Of a stretch of 64,000 nucleotides of DNA, positions 36,613 through 43,998 are shown piece by piece. This DNA is from Desulfovibrio sp. (GTDB lineage Bacteria; Desulfobacterota; Desulfovibrionia; Desulfovibrionales; Desulfovibrionaceae). The DNA lies in NCBI RefSeq assembly GCF_019424165.1, contig NZ_JAHZAA010000001.1, positions 124,001 to 188,000 of the forward strand, written 5' to 3'. The translations under genes and the position numbers were made by a program. The stretch's first letter is position 1; each line of letters starts with the position of its first letter. Under the pieces are notes generated by a model, which saw only the letters and a list, made by a program, of their open reading frames with translations, ran no database searches and was not told the origin of the DNA.

Positions 36613-37908
36613 TCAGTCTGTGTCCGGCCCGTCCGTGAGGCGGCCCTGGCGCGGGGGCATGGCTGCGCCCTCCGTTTGCCGGGGCTGGCTGAAAAGGCTG
36701 TCCGCCAGTTTGCGGTGGGCTGCGGGCATCGCCAGCTCTTCCAGCTCCTGCGGGCTTGCCCAGCGGTATTGCGTGGCGGCGGTGAGCACTGGCGGGGCCG
36801 GCGTGCAGTCTTTACCGTGCGCGGCCAGATCAAGGCCGAAGCAGTGCAGGGTGAGCCGGTAGGTGGTGTAGCCGTGGCGGATGATGCCGTGCCGGGCGGC
36901 CACGCTTACGGTAAAGCCAGTTTCTTCCATAAACTCACGCACAACGGCCTGTTCCGGGCTTTCGCCCTCTTCCACACGGCCGCCGGGAAATTCCCACAAA
37001 TTGCCCCACACGCCCGAAGTCGGGCGCTTTTGCACAAAAACCTTTTTCCCCCGCCGCAGCACGCCGGTGACGGCGTTGACAGGAATAACCGTGGCCCGCT
37101 TGCCCGGAACCGGCCGCTGGTCTTCAATGCCCAGGTGGCGGCTTATGCAGAATGCCTCCAGCGGACAGGACGCGCAGCGCGGTTTTTTACGGCATACAAG
37201 CGCCCCAAGCTCCATCATGGCCTGATTGTGGGCGCGGGCCTTGCCTTCGGGAACAAGCCTGAGCGCCCACTGGTGGATGACGCTCGCGGCAGGCTCCTGC
37301 TTGACCGGGCTGTCCACATCAAAAATGCGTGAAACAACACGCTCCACATTGGCATCAACGCAGGGCAGCTTTTCTTCAAAAGCAATGCTGGCAATGGCCC
37401 CGGCCGTATAGGGGCCGACGCCGGGCAGGGTGCGGATGGCCGCAGGATCGCGGGGGAATGCCCCGTTGTGCTCAGCCATGATTTTGCGGGCTGCCGCAAG
37501 GATGTGCCGCGCGCGCGAGTAGTAGCCGAGCCCTTCCCACATGCGCAACACGTCTTCCTCATGGGCGGCCGCCAGCGCTGCAATGTCGGGGAAGCGCTCC
37601 ATCCAGCGTATAAAATAGCTTACCCCGCGCTCCATCTGTGTCTGTTGCAGCATGACCTCTGAAATCCAGACTTCATACGGCGTATAGCTGTTCCGCCAGG
37701 GCAGGGCGCGCTGGTGCACGGCAAACCAGTCCAGCAGGGCATTTTGCAGGGCGGGCATATGATTTTCCGGTGGAAGATGCCGCGGCGGGCGGGGCGCACC
37801 GTCCTGCGCCACGGCGGCCGCCTCCAGGCCGGGCAGCGGGTTGGGAACGGTGCGGGATTTTTTGCCTGTTTTTGGTTCCGCGAGGGATTTTATGGCTTTT
37901 TTGGGCAT
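36613..37908 (-). CDS. mutY: A/G-specific adenine DNA glycosylase
   Basis: Removes adenine mispaired with 8-oxoguanine. The helix-hairpin-helix domain shows EVMLQQTQ (catalytic Glu), LPGVGPYTAGAIASIAF and the catalytic Asp region PCVDANVERVVSRIF. The 4Fe-4S ligands read CRKKPRCASCPLEAFC: the first spacing is five residues, where the usual MutY pattern has six. A C-terminal NUDIX-like domain (WEFPGGRVEEGESPEQAVVR) recognises 8-oxoguanine. The 431-residue frame has a 49-residue Lys/Pro-rich N terminus; ATG at 37761 (protein MPALQNALLDWF) would give a standard start, and neither has a strong ribosome site. Confidence 0.94.
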   Translation of the reverse strand: MPKKAIKSLAEPKTGKKSRTVPNPLPGLEAAAVAQDGAPRPPRHLPPENHMPALQNALLDWFAVHQRALPWRNSYTPYEVWISEVMLQQTQMERGVSYFIRWMERFPDIAALAAAHEEDVLRMWEGLGYYSRARHILAAARKIMAEHNGAFPRDPAAIRTLPGVGPYTAGAIASIAFEEKLPCVDANVERVVSRIFDVDSPVKQEPAASVIHQWALRLVPEGKARAHNQAMMELGALVCRKKPRCASCPLEAFCISRHLGIEDQRPVPGKRATVIPVNAVTGVLRRGKKVFVQKRPTSGVWGNLWEFPGGRVEEGESPEQAVVREFMEETGFTVSVAARHGIIRHGYTTYRLTLHCFGLDLAAHGKDCTPAPPVLTAATQYRWASPQELEELAMPAAHRKLADSLFSQPRQTEGAAMPPRQGRLTDGPDTD

Positions 37909-38029
37909 GCGGGCAGTCTATACCCGGCGGTGGGCATTGTCATCTGCCGGGGCATGGCCTATATTCCGGGTCGGGCGCATTTTGGCCTTTGCCGGAGCGC
38001 GCCGCCACCACAAGTAGCAAGGAGCTGTC

Positions 38030-38539
38030 ATGGCTGATAATCCCATGGTTTTGCTGGAAACCACATCCGGCGACATTTTGCTGGAACTTTTCCCCGACAA
38101 GGCCCCGAAAACCGTTGCCAACTTTCTGCAGTATGTGGATGATGGTTTTTACAACAATACCATTTTCCACCGCGTTATCCCCGGCTTCATGATCCAGGGC
38201 GGCGGCCTCGGCGCGCGCATGGATGAAAAGGCCACCCGTGAGCCTGTTGCCAACGAGGCCGATAACGGCGTGAAAAACGAGCGCGGCACCATCGCCATGG
38301 CCCGCACGCGCGACCCGCACAGCGCCACCGCCCAGTTCTTTATCAACCTGGTGGACAATGATTTTCTCAACCACAGCGCGCCCACCCTTGACGGTTGGGG
38401 CTACTGCGCTTTCGGCCGCGTGACCGAAGGCATGGAAGTGGTTGAAAAAATTGCCAAGGTCAAAACCAAGAGCATGGGCATGCATGAAAACGTGCCTGTG
38501 GATATGGTGCTCATTACCGGGGCCAGCCGCTTCGAGTAA
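38030..38539 (+). CDS. Peptidyl-prolyl cis-trans isomerase, cyclophilin type
   Basis: A 169-residue cytoplasmic cyclophilin (no signal peptide). Active-site motifs are visible: [14 protein letters not shown] (Arg of the catalytic site), [20 protein letters not shown] (with the QFFI segment) and [26 protein letters not shown] lies 5-6 bases before the ATG. It resembles PpiB of other bacteria and is probably monocistronic, with a strong terminator after it. Confidence 0.95.
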   Translation: MADNPMVLLETTSGDILLELFPDKAPKTVANFLQYVDDGFYNNTIFHRVIPGFMIQGGGLGARMDEKATREPVANEADNGVKNERGTIAMARTRDPHSATAQFFINLVDNDFLNHSAPTLDGWGYCAFGRVTEGMEVVEKIAKVKTKSMGMHENVPVDMVLITGASRFE

Positions 38540-38575
38540 TATTTTGCCGCCGCAAGGCGCGCAGCCTGTCCTCAA

Positions 38576-38621
38576 GAGACGCGCCCCGGCCTTGTCGGCC
38601 GAGGGCGCGTCTCGTTTTTTT
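38576..38621 (+). terminator. Intrinsic terminator after the cyclophilin gene
   Basis: GAGACGCGCCC pairs with GGGCGCGTCTC around a GC-rich loop and is followed by GTTTTTTT. Confidence 0.9.
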
Positions 38622-38880
38622 GCGTGTATCCGCCGGGCGAAAAAGTATGCTGTTGGTGGCCGCATTTTTTGCACAGCCTGAAGCAATGCACGAAATGCCC
38701 TGCAATATCAGGCTAAAATTGAGCGGGCCGGATCAACTTGGCCGCCGGGCTTCTGCTGCGCGCCCTTTGCACAAGACAGGGGCTTTGCTATACTGGCGCT
38801 GACCGGAGCGCCCGGCGGCCATGCCGTCGTATCGGACCGGCGCGCCGGGGCATCTCCACCGCAAACGTAAGGAGACTCTC

Positions 38881-39360
38881 ATGTCCCGTGATATCATCAA
38901 TGCCGTTCAGGCCCCTTATCGCCACTCCTGGAGCCTGCTCACCCAGTTTATGGATGTCTGCCCCGAAAATATCTGGAATGAAACACGCGGCGGCTGGCCT
39001 GTGTGGCAGCAGGTGGCCCACACCATTGCCGTGCTGAATTTTTTTACGCTGGGCGAAAAGGAAGCCCCCCTGCCCGCGCCCTGCGACCAGGCCACGCTTA
39101 TGCTCAAAATGCAGGGAGCCTGCGCTGTCGGCAAGGATGCCATGCGTGATTACGCAGAGGCTGTGCGGATATGTGTGGATGCCTGGCTGGACGGGCTTTC
39201 GGATGACGATCTCGTCCGGGTGCATGTGGTGCTGAGCCAGGCAATCGGGAGAGACGTCACCTACGGGGCGGCCGTGGCCATGCTTGCCAGCCATACCTGC
39301 TACCATATCGGCTCCTGTGACGCCGCCCTGCGCGATAACGGTCTGCCCGGGGTCTTTTAG
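38881..39360 (+). CDS. DinB-like four-helix protein
   Basis: A 159-residue protein with the DinB/YfiT-like pattern. An early helix with WQQVAHTIAVLNFF supplies one candidate metal His, and a late helix, LASHTCYHIGSCDAALRDNG, supplies the typical H-x3-H pair plus the LR-x-G ending. Related enzymes are metal-dependent thiol-S-transferases (bacillithiol or mycothiol), but many are uncharacterised. ATG at 38881 is chosen because AAGGAG lies 6 bases before it; the frame continues upstream to 38821. A structured repeat starts 11 bases past the stop. Confidence 0.75.
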   Translation: MSRDIINAVQAPYRHSWSLLTQFMDVCPENIWNETRGGWPVWQQVAHTIAVLNFFTLGEKEAPLPAPCDQATLMLKMQGACAVGKDAMRDYAEAVRICVDAWLDGLSDDDLVRVHVVLSQAIGRDVTYGAAVAMLASHTCYHIGSCDAALRDNGLPGVF

Positions 39361-39868
39361 GCGCGGCTTTTAGAGTATCTGCACTTTGAGAATGCTCTGG
39401 CGGTTGCGCGAGCAGACGCCCGCCGTGGAGGCGCAAGCGCAATATATTTGTGCTGTCGAGCGCCGAAGCGGGCGTGTTTTATCTTTGAAAATATATATTA
39501 TCAAAGGTAAAACATCATACATAAAGGGTGGTTGGACCGTCAGCCGTATTGCAATGAACTTGCCTCCGGTCTGGCAACAACAGGTCGGTGGCCGCCGGTT
39601 CAGGTCTGTCGGGCCGGTACTGCCGGCTGCCGAAGGCAGGTATCCGCCCGTCTATTGGCTGTGTCCTTGCTGCGGCTCCGCAGTGGTTCCAGATTACGTG
39701 TTTTCCCGCCGTCACTACGGCGCGGCCTGTGGTTCTGCCCCCATGCCTGCCGCAATACTTTTCAATGCCGCTCCAAAACGGAGCTGCAACAATGCCCGGT
39801 CTGCCCCGCATGCATGGGCGCAGCGGCATTCTGCCGGATGCCGGGCCACATAAAACAAGGAGAAAACC
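39361..39868. other. Intergenic region with a structured repeat and 350 bases of unassigned sequence
   Basis: The left part is the repeat at 39371-39516. The remainder (39517-39868) has open frames on both strands but no ribosome site until the one of yceI, and no recognisable protein. No tRNA or riboswitch fold is evident. Confidence 0.5.
39371..39516 (+). repeat. Structured TAGAGCA-type intergenic repeat, copy after the DinB-like gene
   Basis: The left edge, TAGAGTATCTGCACTTTGAG, folds on AATGCTCT. It is followed by GGCGG/CCCGCC and AGCGCAA-TATA-TTTGTGCT stems. The right side is the inverted pair GTTTTATCTTTGA (39476-39488) with TCAAAGGTAAAAC (39501-39513). It aligns over about 100 bases with the minus strand of 56746-56640 without large gaps. 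Confidence 0.75.
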
Positions 39869-40384
39869 ATGACCACATGGAAGAGTGATCCCGACCATTC
39901 CCGCCTTGGTTTTGTTGTCAGACATATTACGATTACCGATGTCGCCGGCAAATTTGCTGAATTTACGGCTTCGGCCCAGATAGGCAAGGACGATCTGTCC
40001 GATGCAACGTTCAACATGGCCGCCCGTGTAGCCAGCATTGATACGGACGTACCCGCGCGGGACGAACACCTGCGTAGTGCTGATTTTTTTGAATACGAAA
40101 CATATCCCGAAATCACCTTTGCCAGCAGCCATGTGCACATGGAGAGCAAGGGCGAAGGCAAAATCCGCGGCGCGCTAACCATCCACGGCGTTACAAAAGA
40201 GGTGACGTTCAGCATCCAGGCCAGCGAAGTGGTGACCAACCCGATGAATAATGTGCCCACCCGTGCCTTCAAGGTGTGGGGCAGCATAAAGCGGGGCGAC
40301 TTTAACCTTGGCTCCAGCATTCCTGCCCTTATTGTGGGCGAGGATGTGTATGTGATGGCTGATGTGGAGTGCTCACCTGCCTAG
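39869..40384 (+). CDS. YceI-family lipocalin-like protein, cytoplasmic form
   Basis: A 171-residue YceI-like protein. Such proteins form a beta barrel that binds isoprenoid-type lipids. Family motifs are WKSDPDHSRLGFVVRHITIT, then FTASAQIGKDDLSDATFNMA, HLRSADFFEYETYPEITFAS and GALTIHGVTKEVTF. Unlike E. coli YceI it has no signal peptide, so it is probably cytoplasmic. AAGGAG precedes the ATG. The stop codon TAG is the first triplet of a structured repeat. Confidence 0.92.
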   Translation: MTTWKSDPDHSRLGFVVRHITITDVAGKFAEFTASAQIGKDDLSDATFNMAARVASIDTDVPARDEHLRSADFFEYETYPEITFASSHVHMESKGEGKIRGALTIHGVTKEVTFSIQASEVVTNPMNNVPTRAFKVWGSIKRGDFNLGSSIPALIVGEDVYVMADVECSPA

Positions 40385-40533
40385 AGCAGGACAACTTTGA
40401 GATGCCGCGCATTTCAAGGTTGTCATTCTGCCCGAAATGCAATTTTTGGCAGAATGCACGCCGTGCTACGGCGTGCTTCACGAAAGAGCAGCACTACCGC
40501 ATATAAGCTTTTTCAAAGGTAAAATGCGTTAAG
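40382..40533 (+). repeat. Structured TAGAGCA-type intergenic repeat, copy after yceI
   Basis: It begins at the yceI stop: TAGAGCAGGACAACTTTGAG. Three hairpins follow in order: GACAACTTTGAGATG/CATTTCAAGGTTGTC, ATTCTGCC/GGCAGAAT and GCACGCCGT/ACGGCGTGC. The end, TTTTTCAAAGGTAAAATGCG, is the inverse of the left edge. The middle differs from the 39371 copy, but ends and length agree. Confidence 0.7.
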
Positions 40534-41378
40534 CCCGTGGCTGTTTAAAGTGCTCCCTTTGGCTTTATACATTCCCGGCGGCTGAAAAAGACACACTCCG
40601 GCGGTAATGGGCATAGCCAACGCATGGTACGTTACCCCCGCAAGCTCTTTACAGCGTCGCAACGTCAAATGCCCGCTCCGGTCGCCGGGGCGGGCATTTT
40701 TTACAGGCGGATAGAAGCCGGGGGCAACGTCGGGGCGACTTGAATGCGATAATGCCCGCGGGAAAACCAAGACCCGCCCTTGCGGGCGGGTCTCCGGCCG
40801 TGCTGCCAACCTTGGGCGCATGGTGCGCTCCACAGCATGACCGTATTTTATGGCGCGTTGATAGCGCATGCTTCTACAGATATTCGGGCGGCGGCGTCTG
40901 CCGTGGGTGAAAGACGCCGCCACCTGTAGACTCCGGCGGTTTCGTGCCTTCCGGAGTTTACGGCCATGCCGCCTGCACAGGTCTGGGGCAATAGGCCTGT
41001 GAGGAACGGTTGGGGCATGTATGGCCGTTCGGGAATCTCTATGTGACCGTGCTGAAATTACTGGGACAGCACGATGTTTTATTGTGTTACGAACTTGAAA
41101 AAGATGCTACACACGGAGGGTGGCTTTGGCAAGCGAAAAAACACGTTTTTTAAAAACGTGCTACGAAGTGTGAGGCGTTATTTTATATCAGCGATGATTT
41201 TAACTATACTGGCAGTTATTTAACCATATTGCGCGACATGCAATGACGGCATTGCATAATGCGGGGCGGGGCAAGCCGCGTGTTGCGGCTGTGGCGCAGG
41301 CATTTGCGTGCCTTGAGTGAGGCCCAGGCCCGCGCCGCGGTGTTCTGCCGGTCAGGCTGACCCGGCGGCATGCCGTTT
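40534..41378. other. 845-bp structured gene-free region
   Basis: No supported gene. It holds a series of hairpins: a terminator at 40667-40702, a palindrome AGACCCGCCC/GGGCGGGTCT at 40770-40793, a GGCGGCGTCT/AGACGCCGCC stem at 40890-40921 enclosed by CTACAG/CTGTAG, and CACGTTTTT/AAAAACGTG at 41142-41160. The minus-strand frame 40513-40923 overlaps the repeat and lacks a ribosome site. A non-coding RNA is possible but unproven. Confidence 0.5.
40667..40702 (+). terminator. Intrinsic terminator in the yceI downstream region
   Basis: AAATGCCCG pairs with CGGGCATTT, extended by CTCC/GGGG, and is followed by TTT, giving six T residues in all. It lies about 280 bases past yceI, so it ends either a long yceI transcript or an unannotated RNA. 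Confidence 0.65.
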
Positions 41379-42020
41379 TTACGGCATGCTCAAAAGCTGT
41401 ATGGCGGCAAGATGCTCCAGCTCTTCGGTCAGGCACAGGGCTTCGGCCAGGTTTGCCCCTGTGCTGCACAGGCCATGCCCTGCCATCCATACGGCGGGGC
41501 TGGTGCGGGCGGCGTCGGCCACGGCCTGGGCCAGTTCTGGCGTGCCGGGGGGCAGGGCCGGAGCAAAACCCAGGCGGGCGCGCCATACCCCGGCTTCAAA
41601 AAGGGGCAGGTTCAAAAAATCTTCCATAGTGCCGCCAAGGCGCAGGCTCAGGGCCAGCAGGCGGCGAGGGTGTGTGTGCAGTATGGCGGCGCAGTCCGGC
41701 AGGGCGCGGTAAACGGCCAGATGCATGCCCGATTCGGTGGAAGCCGGGCCGCCGTGCAGGGTTGCGCCGTCGGCAAGGCTGACAAGACAGCAGTCCTCTG
41801 CCGTAAGCCGTCCCTTGGCCGCGCCGGACCGCGTGAGGCACACCGTGCCGCCGTGGGGCGCGGGCAGGCGCAGGCTGGCGTTGCCGTTGCAGCCGGAAAG
41901 CAGCCCCTGTCGCCATGCGTCGCGACAGACGGAGCGCAGGTTTTCTACCATATACGGCGTCAGCTCCCCGGCTGAAGCAGAAAGAGCGGCCTTGTCCGGG
42001 CAGTGCCTGGATGCGGTCAT
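41379..42020 (-). CDS. Class II aldolase/adducin-family protein
   Basis: A 213-residue member of the L-fuculose-phosphate aldolase/adducin superfamily: zinc enzymes splitting or epimerising phosphorylated sugars, or related dehydratases such as MtnB. Visible zinc-site pieces are the HTHP motif in CAAILHTHPRRLLALSLRLG and the later His in AGHGLCS, plus the GNASLRLP and ESGMHLAVYRALPD segments. ATG at 42020 overlaps the glycosyltransferase stop as ATGA, and AAGGAAG precedes it. The stop codon lies in the loop of a GCATGCCGT/ACGGCATGC hairpin. The substrate is unknown. Confidence 0.82.
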   Translation of the reverse strand: MTASRHCPDKAALSASAGELTPYMVENLRSVCRDAWRQGLLSGCNGNASLRLPAPHGGTVCLTRSGAAKGRLTAEDCCLVSLADGATLHGGPASTESGMHLAVYRALPDCAAILHTHPRRLLALSLRLGGTMEDFLNLPLFEAGVWRARLGFAPALPPGTPELAQAVADAARTSPAVWMAGHGLCSTGANLAEALCLTEELEHLAAIQLLSMP

Positions 42021-42925
42021 GACAATCTTCCTTTTTTCTGCCACGCGCTCAGGTCCAGGCAGGAGATATCGCCGGTCTGGCTGGTTTCGACAGTCTGTAC
42101 CAGGCGGGTAAGCAGGCGCTGCAGGGCTTTGTGCTCCGGATTGAGGCTGAAGGCCGTTCCGTCCGGTCCTTCCACAGGCAGATATTTGCGGCCGACTTTG
42201 AGCGGAATGATGCCCTTTTCAAACAGCAGCAGGTACATGAGGTATGCCTTGGTTCCCGAAAGGGCGGCCGTGCGGCTGGAAAGCTTGCCGTTTTCCATGT
42301 GGGGGTCGCGCTGCTCCGGTTCCGCGCCAAGGTGACGCACTGCGTCTTCCTGAAGGGCGTAGGCCAGCAGGAACCCTGCCTGCCGCGCGCGCCAACTGTA
42401 TTCCAGGTCTTCGTAGCCGTAGCGGCCGTAGCCCTCGTTCCAGAAACCCAGTTTTTCATGCACGGCGCGGGAAATGCAGGCGCAGGCCCCGTTGCAGCAC
42501 GCTACGCTGAGGGCGGGCGTGCTGTCAGCCAGCCGCAGGGGCGTGCCTTCATGCCACGGACAAAGGCGGTAGCCCGCCATGCCCACGCGGCTGTCGGCGG
42601 CCAGCATGCCCGTAAGGCGCTCAAGCCAGTGCGGGTCAAGAATTTCCACGTCATTATCCAGCTTGACAAAACAGTCCGCCGCGCCCGCATCGTCCCATGC
42701 CAGATTGGAGGCCACGGCCACGCCCATATTGCGTTTGAGCAGGCGCAGGCGCACGTGCGGATGCGCTTCGGCCAGCTCTTTCAGATACTGGGGCGTGCCG
42801 TCTGTGCTGCCGTTGTCTACCACGGTAAGGCTGTAGCCGGGCGGCGTCTGCGCGAGCAGGCTTGTGAGGCACCGGCGGGTAAGATCCAGCCGGTTCCAGG
42901 TAACAACGCCGATATGGGCGCGCAT
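42017..42925 (-). CDS. Family 2 glycosyltransferase
   Basis: A 302-residue GT-A fold enzyme transferring a sugar from a nucleotide donor. The N-terminal nucleotide-binding segment is HIGVVTWNRLDLTRRCLTSL, then VVDNGSTDGTPQYL. The metal motif is the DNDVE of VKLDNDVEILDP, and the acceptor-side motif is NEGYGRYGYEDLEYSWRARQ. There is no membrane segment. ATG at 42925 is chosen: it lies 1 base after the thiL stop, and the open frame further upstream is the thiL overlap. The acceptor (surface polysaccharide or protein) cannot be told; no other glycan genes are adjacent. Confidence 0.88.
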   Translation of the reverse strand: MRAHIGVVTWNRLDLTRRCLTSLLAQTPPGYSLTVVDNGSTDGTPQYLKELAEAHPHVRLRLLKRNMGVAVASNLAWDDAGAADCFVKLDNDVEILDPHWLERLTGMLAADSRVGMAGYRLCPWHEGTPLRLADSTPALSVACCNGACACISRAVHEKLGFWNEGYGRYGYEDLEYSWRARQAGFLLAYALQEDAVRHLGAEPEQRDPHMENGKLSSRTAALSGTKAYLMYLLLFEKGIIPLKVGRKYLPVEGPDGTAFSLNPEHKALQRLLTRLVQTVETSQTGDISCLDLSAWQKKGRLS

Positions 42926-42926
42926 G

Positions 42927-43997
42927 TCAGGCGTCCTGTCCGGCATCAAAATGGTCAAAGCCGCCGCCGAGTTTTTCCAGCGGCTCGTTATTGCACACAA
43001 TGCCGCCGCCGGAAGTGACAACGCCGATACTGAACAATCCCGGTATGGCCGCATGCAGGGACGGCAGCATGTCGGGCGCGCATGAGCCGAGCAGGGCGTA
43101 ATCCTCGCCGCCGAGCAGAGCTTCGTAAACAGGATTTTTACCCGCAGCCGCCGCGTAGCGCAGTACTTCAGGGTGCAGGCGGCCTTGCGGCAGGACGATC
43201 TCGGCTCCAAGGCCCGTGCATTTTTCCGGGCAGGTGGTGCTCAGTTCGCCGCTGAGGCCCAGCAGGCGGGGCAGGTCGCGCAATATTCCGTCCGAAAGGT
43301 CCATAAGGGCCGGGGGGCGGGCATTGTACCCGGCTCGGGACAGCATGAGCCCGGCATCCACCTGGGGAACAGGGCGCAGGTGCGCGGCGCAGGCGGCGGG
43401 CCAGTGGTGCAGGGCTTCGCGCCCCTGTTCCTCAAGCTGGGCAAGCCCTACGCGGGCCAGGCCCAACGGGCCGACAAGAAAAAGAATGTCGCCCGGCATG
43501 CTGCCCCCGCGCGCCAGGAAACTGCCGGGTTCCGCCGCTTCGCCCCAGACAGTGATGGAAATATGCAGGCTTGTGCTGCGAGACAGGTCGCCTCCGGCCA
43601 GGGCAATGCGGTGCTTGCCCGCCAGTTCGGCCATGCCGCTGAAAAACCTGTTAAGCCAGTCCATATCCACCCATGCGGGCAGCCCCAGGCAGAGGGTAAA
43701 GGCCAGGGGGCGGGCGCCGCAGCCCGCAAGGTCGCTCACGTTGACGGCCAGCGCCTTGTAGCCCGTGTCTTCGGGGGTGAAGTAGCTCCGCCTGAAGTGG
43801 ATGTCTTCCAGAAAAAGGTCGCTGCTCACGCAAAGGGGCTTTTCCGCCTTGAGCACAGCGCAGTCATCCCCACGGCCCAGTAGCAGGGACGGGTGCGTCT
43901 GCGGAAAATATCCCGCCAGGCAGGCCAGGATGCGGTCTTCAGAAAGTGGGGCCGCACTGGTGGCGGCAGAGCCGCCCGGAACAGGGGACGGGACCAT
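42927..43997 (-). CDS. thiL: Thiamine-monophosphate kinase
   Basis: Phosphorylates thiamine monophosphate to thiamine diphosphate with ATP, the last step of the pathway. It has 356 residues. Family motifs are LLGRGDDCAVL, then SSDLFLEDIHFRRSYFTPED, GYKALAVNVSDLAGCGARPL, ALAGGDLSRSTSLHISITVW and the late MDLSDGILRDLPRLL. It starts 1 base after the helicase stop and is followed 1 base later by the glycosyltransferase start, so all four genes are probably co-transcribed. No TPP riboswitch is visible upstream. Confidence 0.93.
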   Translation of the reverse strand: MVPSPVPGGSAATSAAPLSEDRILACLAGYFPQTHPSLLLGRGDDCAVLKAEKPLCVSSDLFLEDIHFRRSYFTPEDTGYKALAVNVSDLAGCGARPLAFTLCLGLPAWVDMDWLNRFFSGMAELAGKHRIALAGGDLSRSTSLHISITVWGEAAEPGSFLARGGSMPGDILFLVGPLGLARVGLAQLEEQGREALHHWPAACAAHLRPVPQVDAGLMLSRAGYNARPPALMDLSDGILRDLPRLLGLSGELSTTCPEKCTGLGAEIVLPQGRLHPEVLRYAAAAGKNPVYEALLGGEDYALLGSCAPDMLPSLHAAIPGLFSIGVVTSGGGIVCNNEPLEKLGGGFDHFDAGQDA

Positions 43998-43998
43998 A

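Noticed and set aside
40513..40923. 136-codon minus-strand frame in the yceI-aldolase gap
   Set aside because: No ribosome site, overlaps the structured repeat and several perfect hairpins, and has Arg/Pro-rich noise-like composition.
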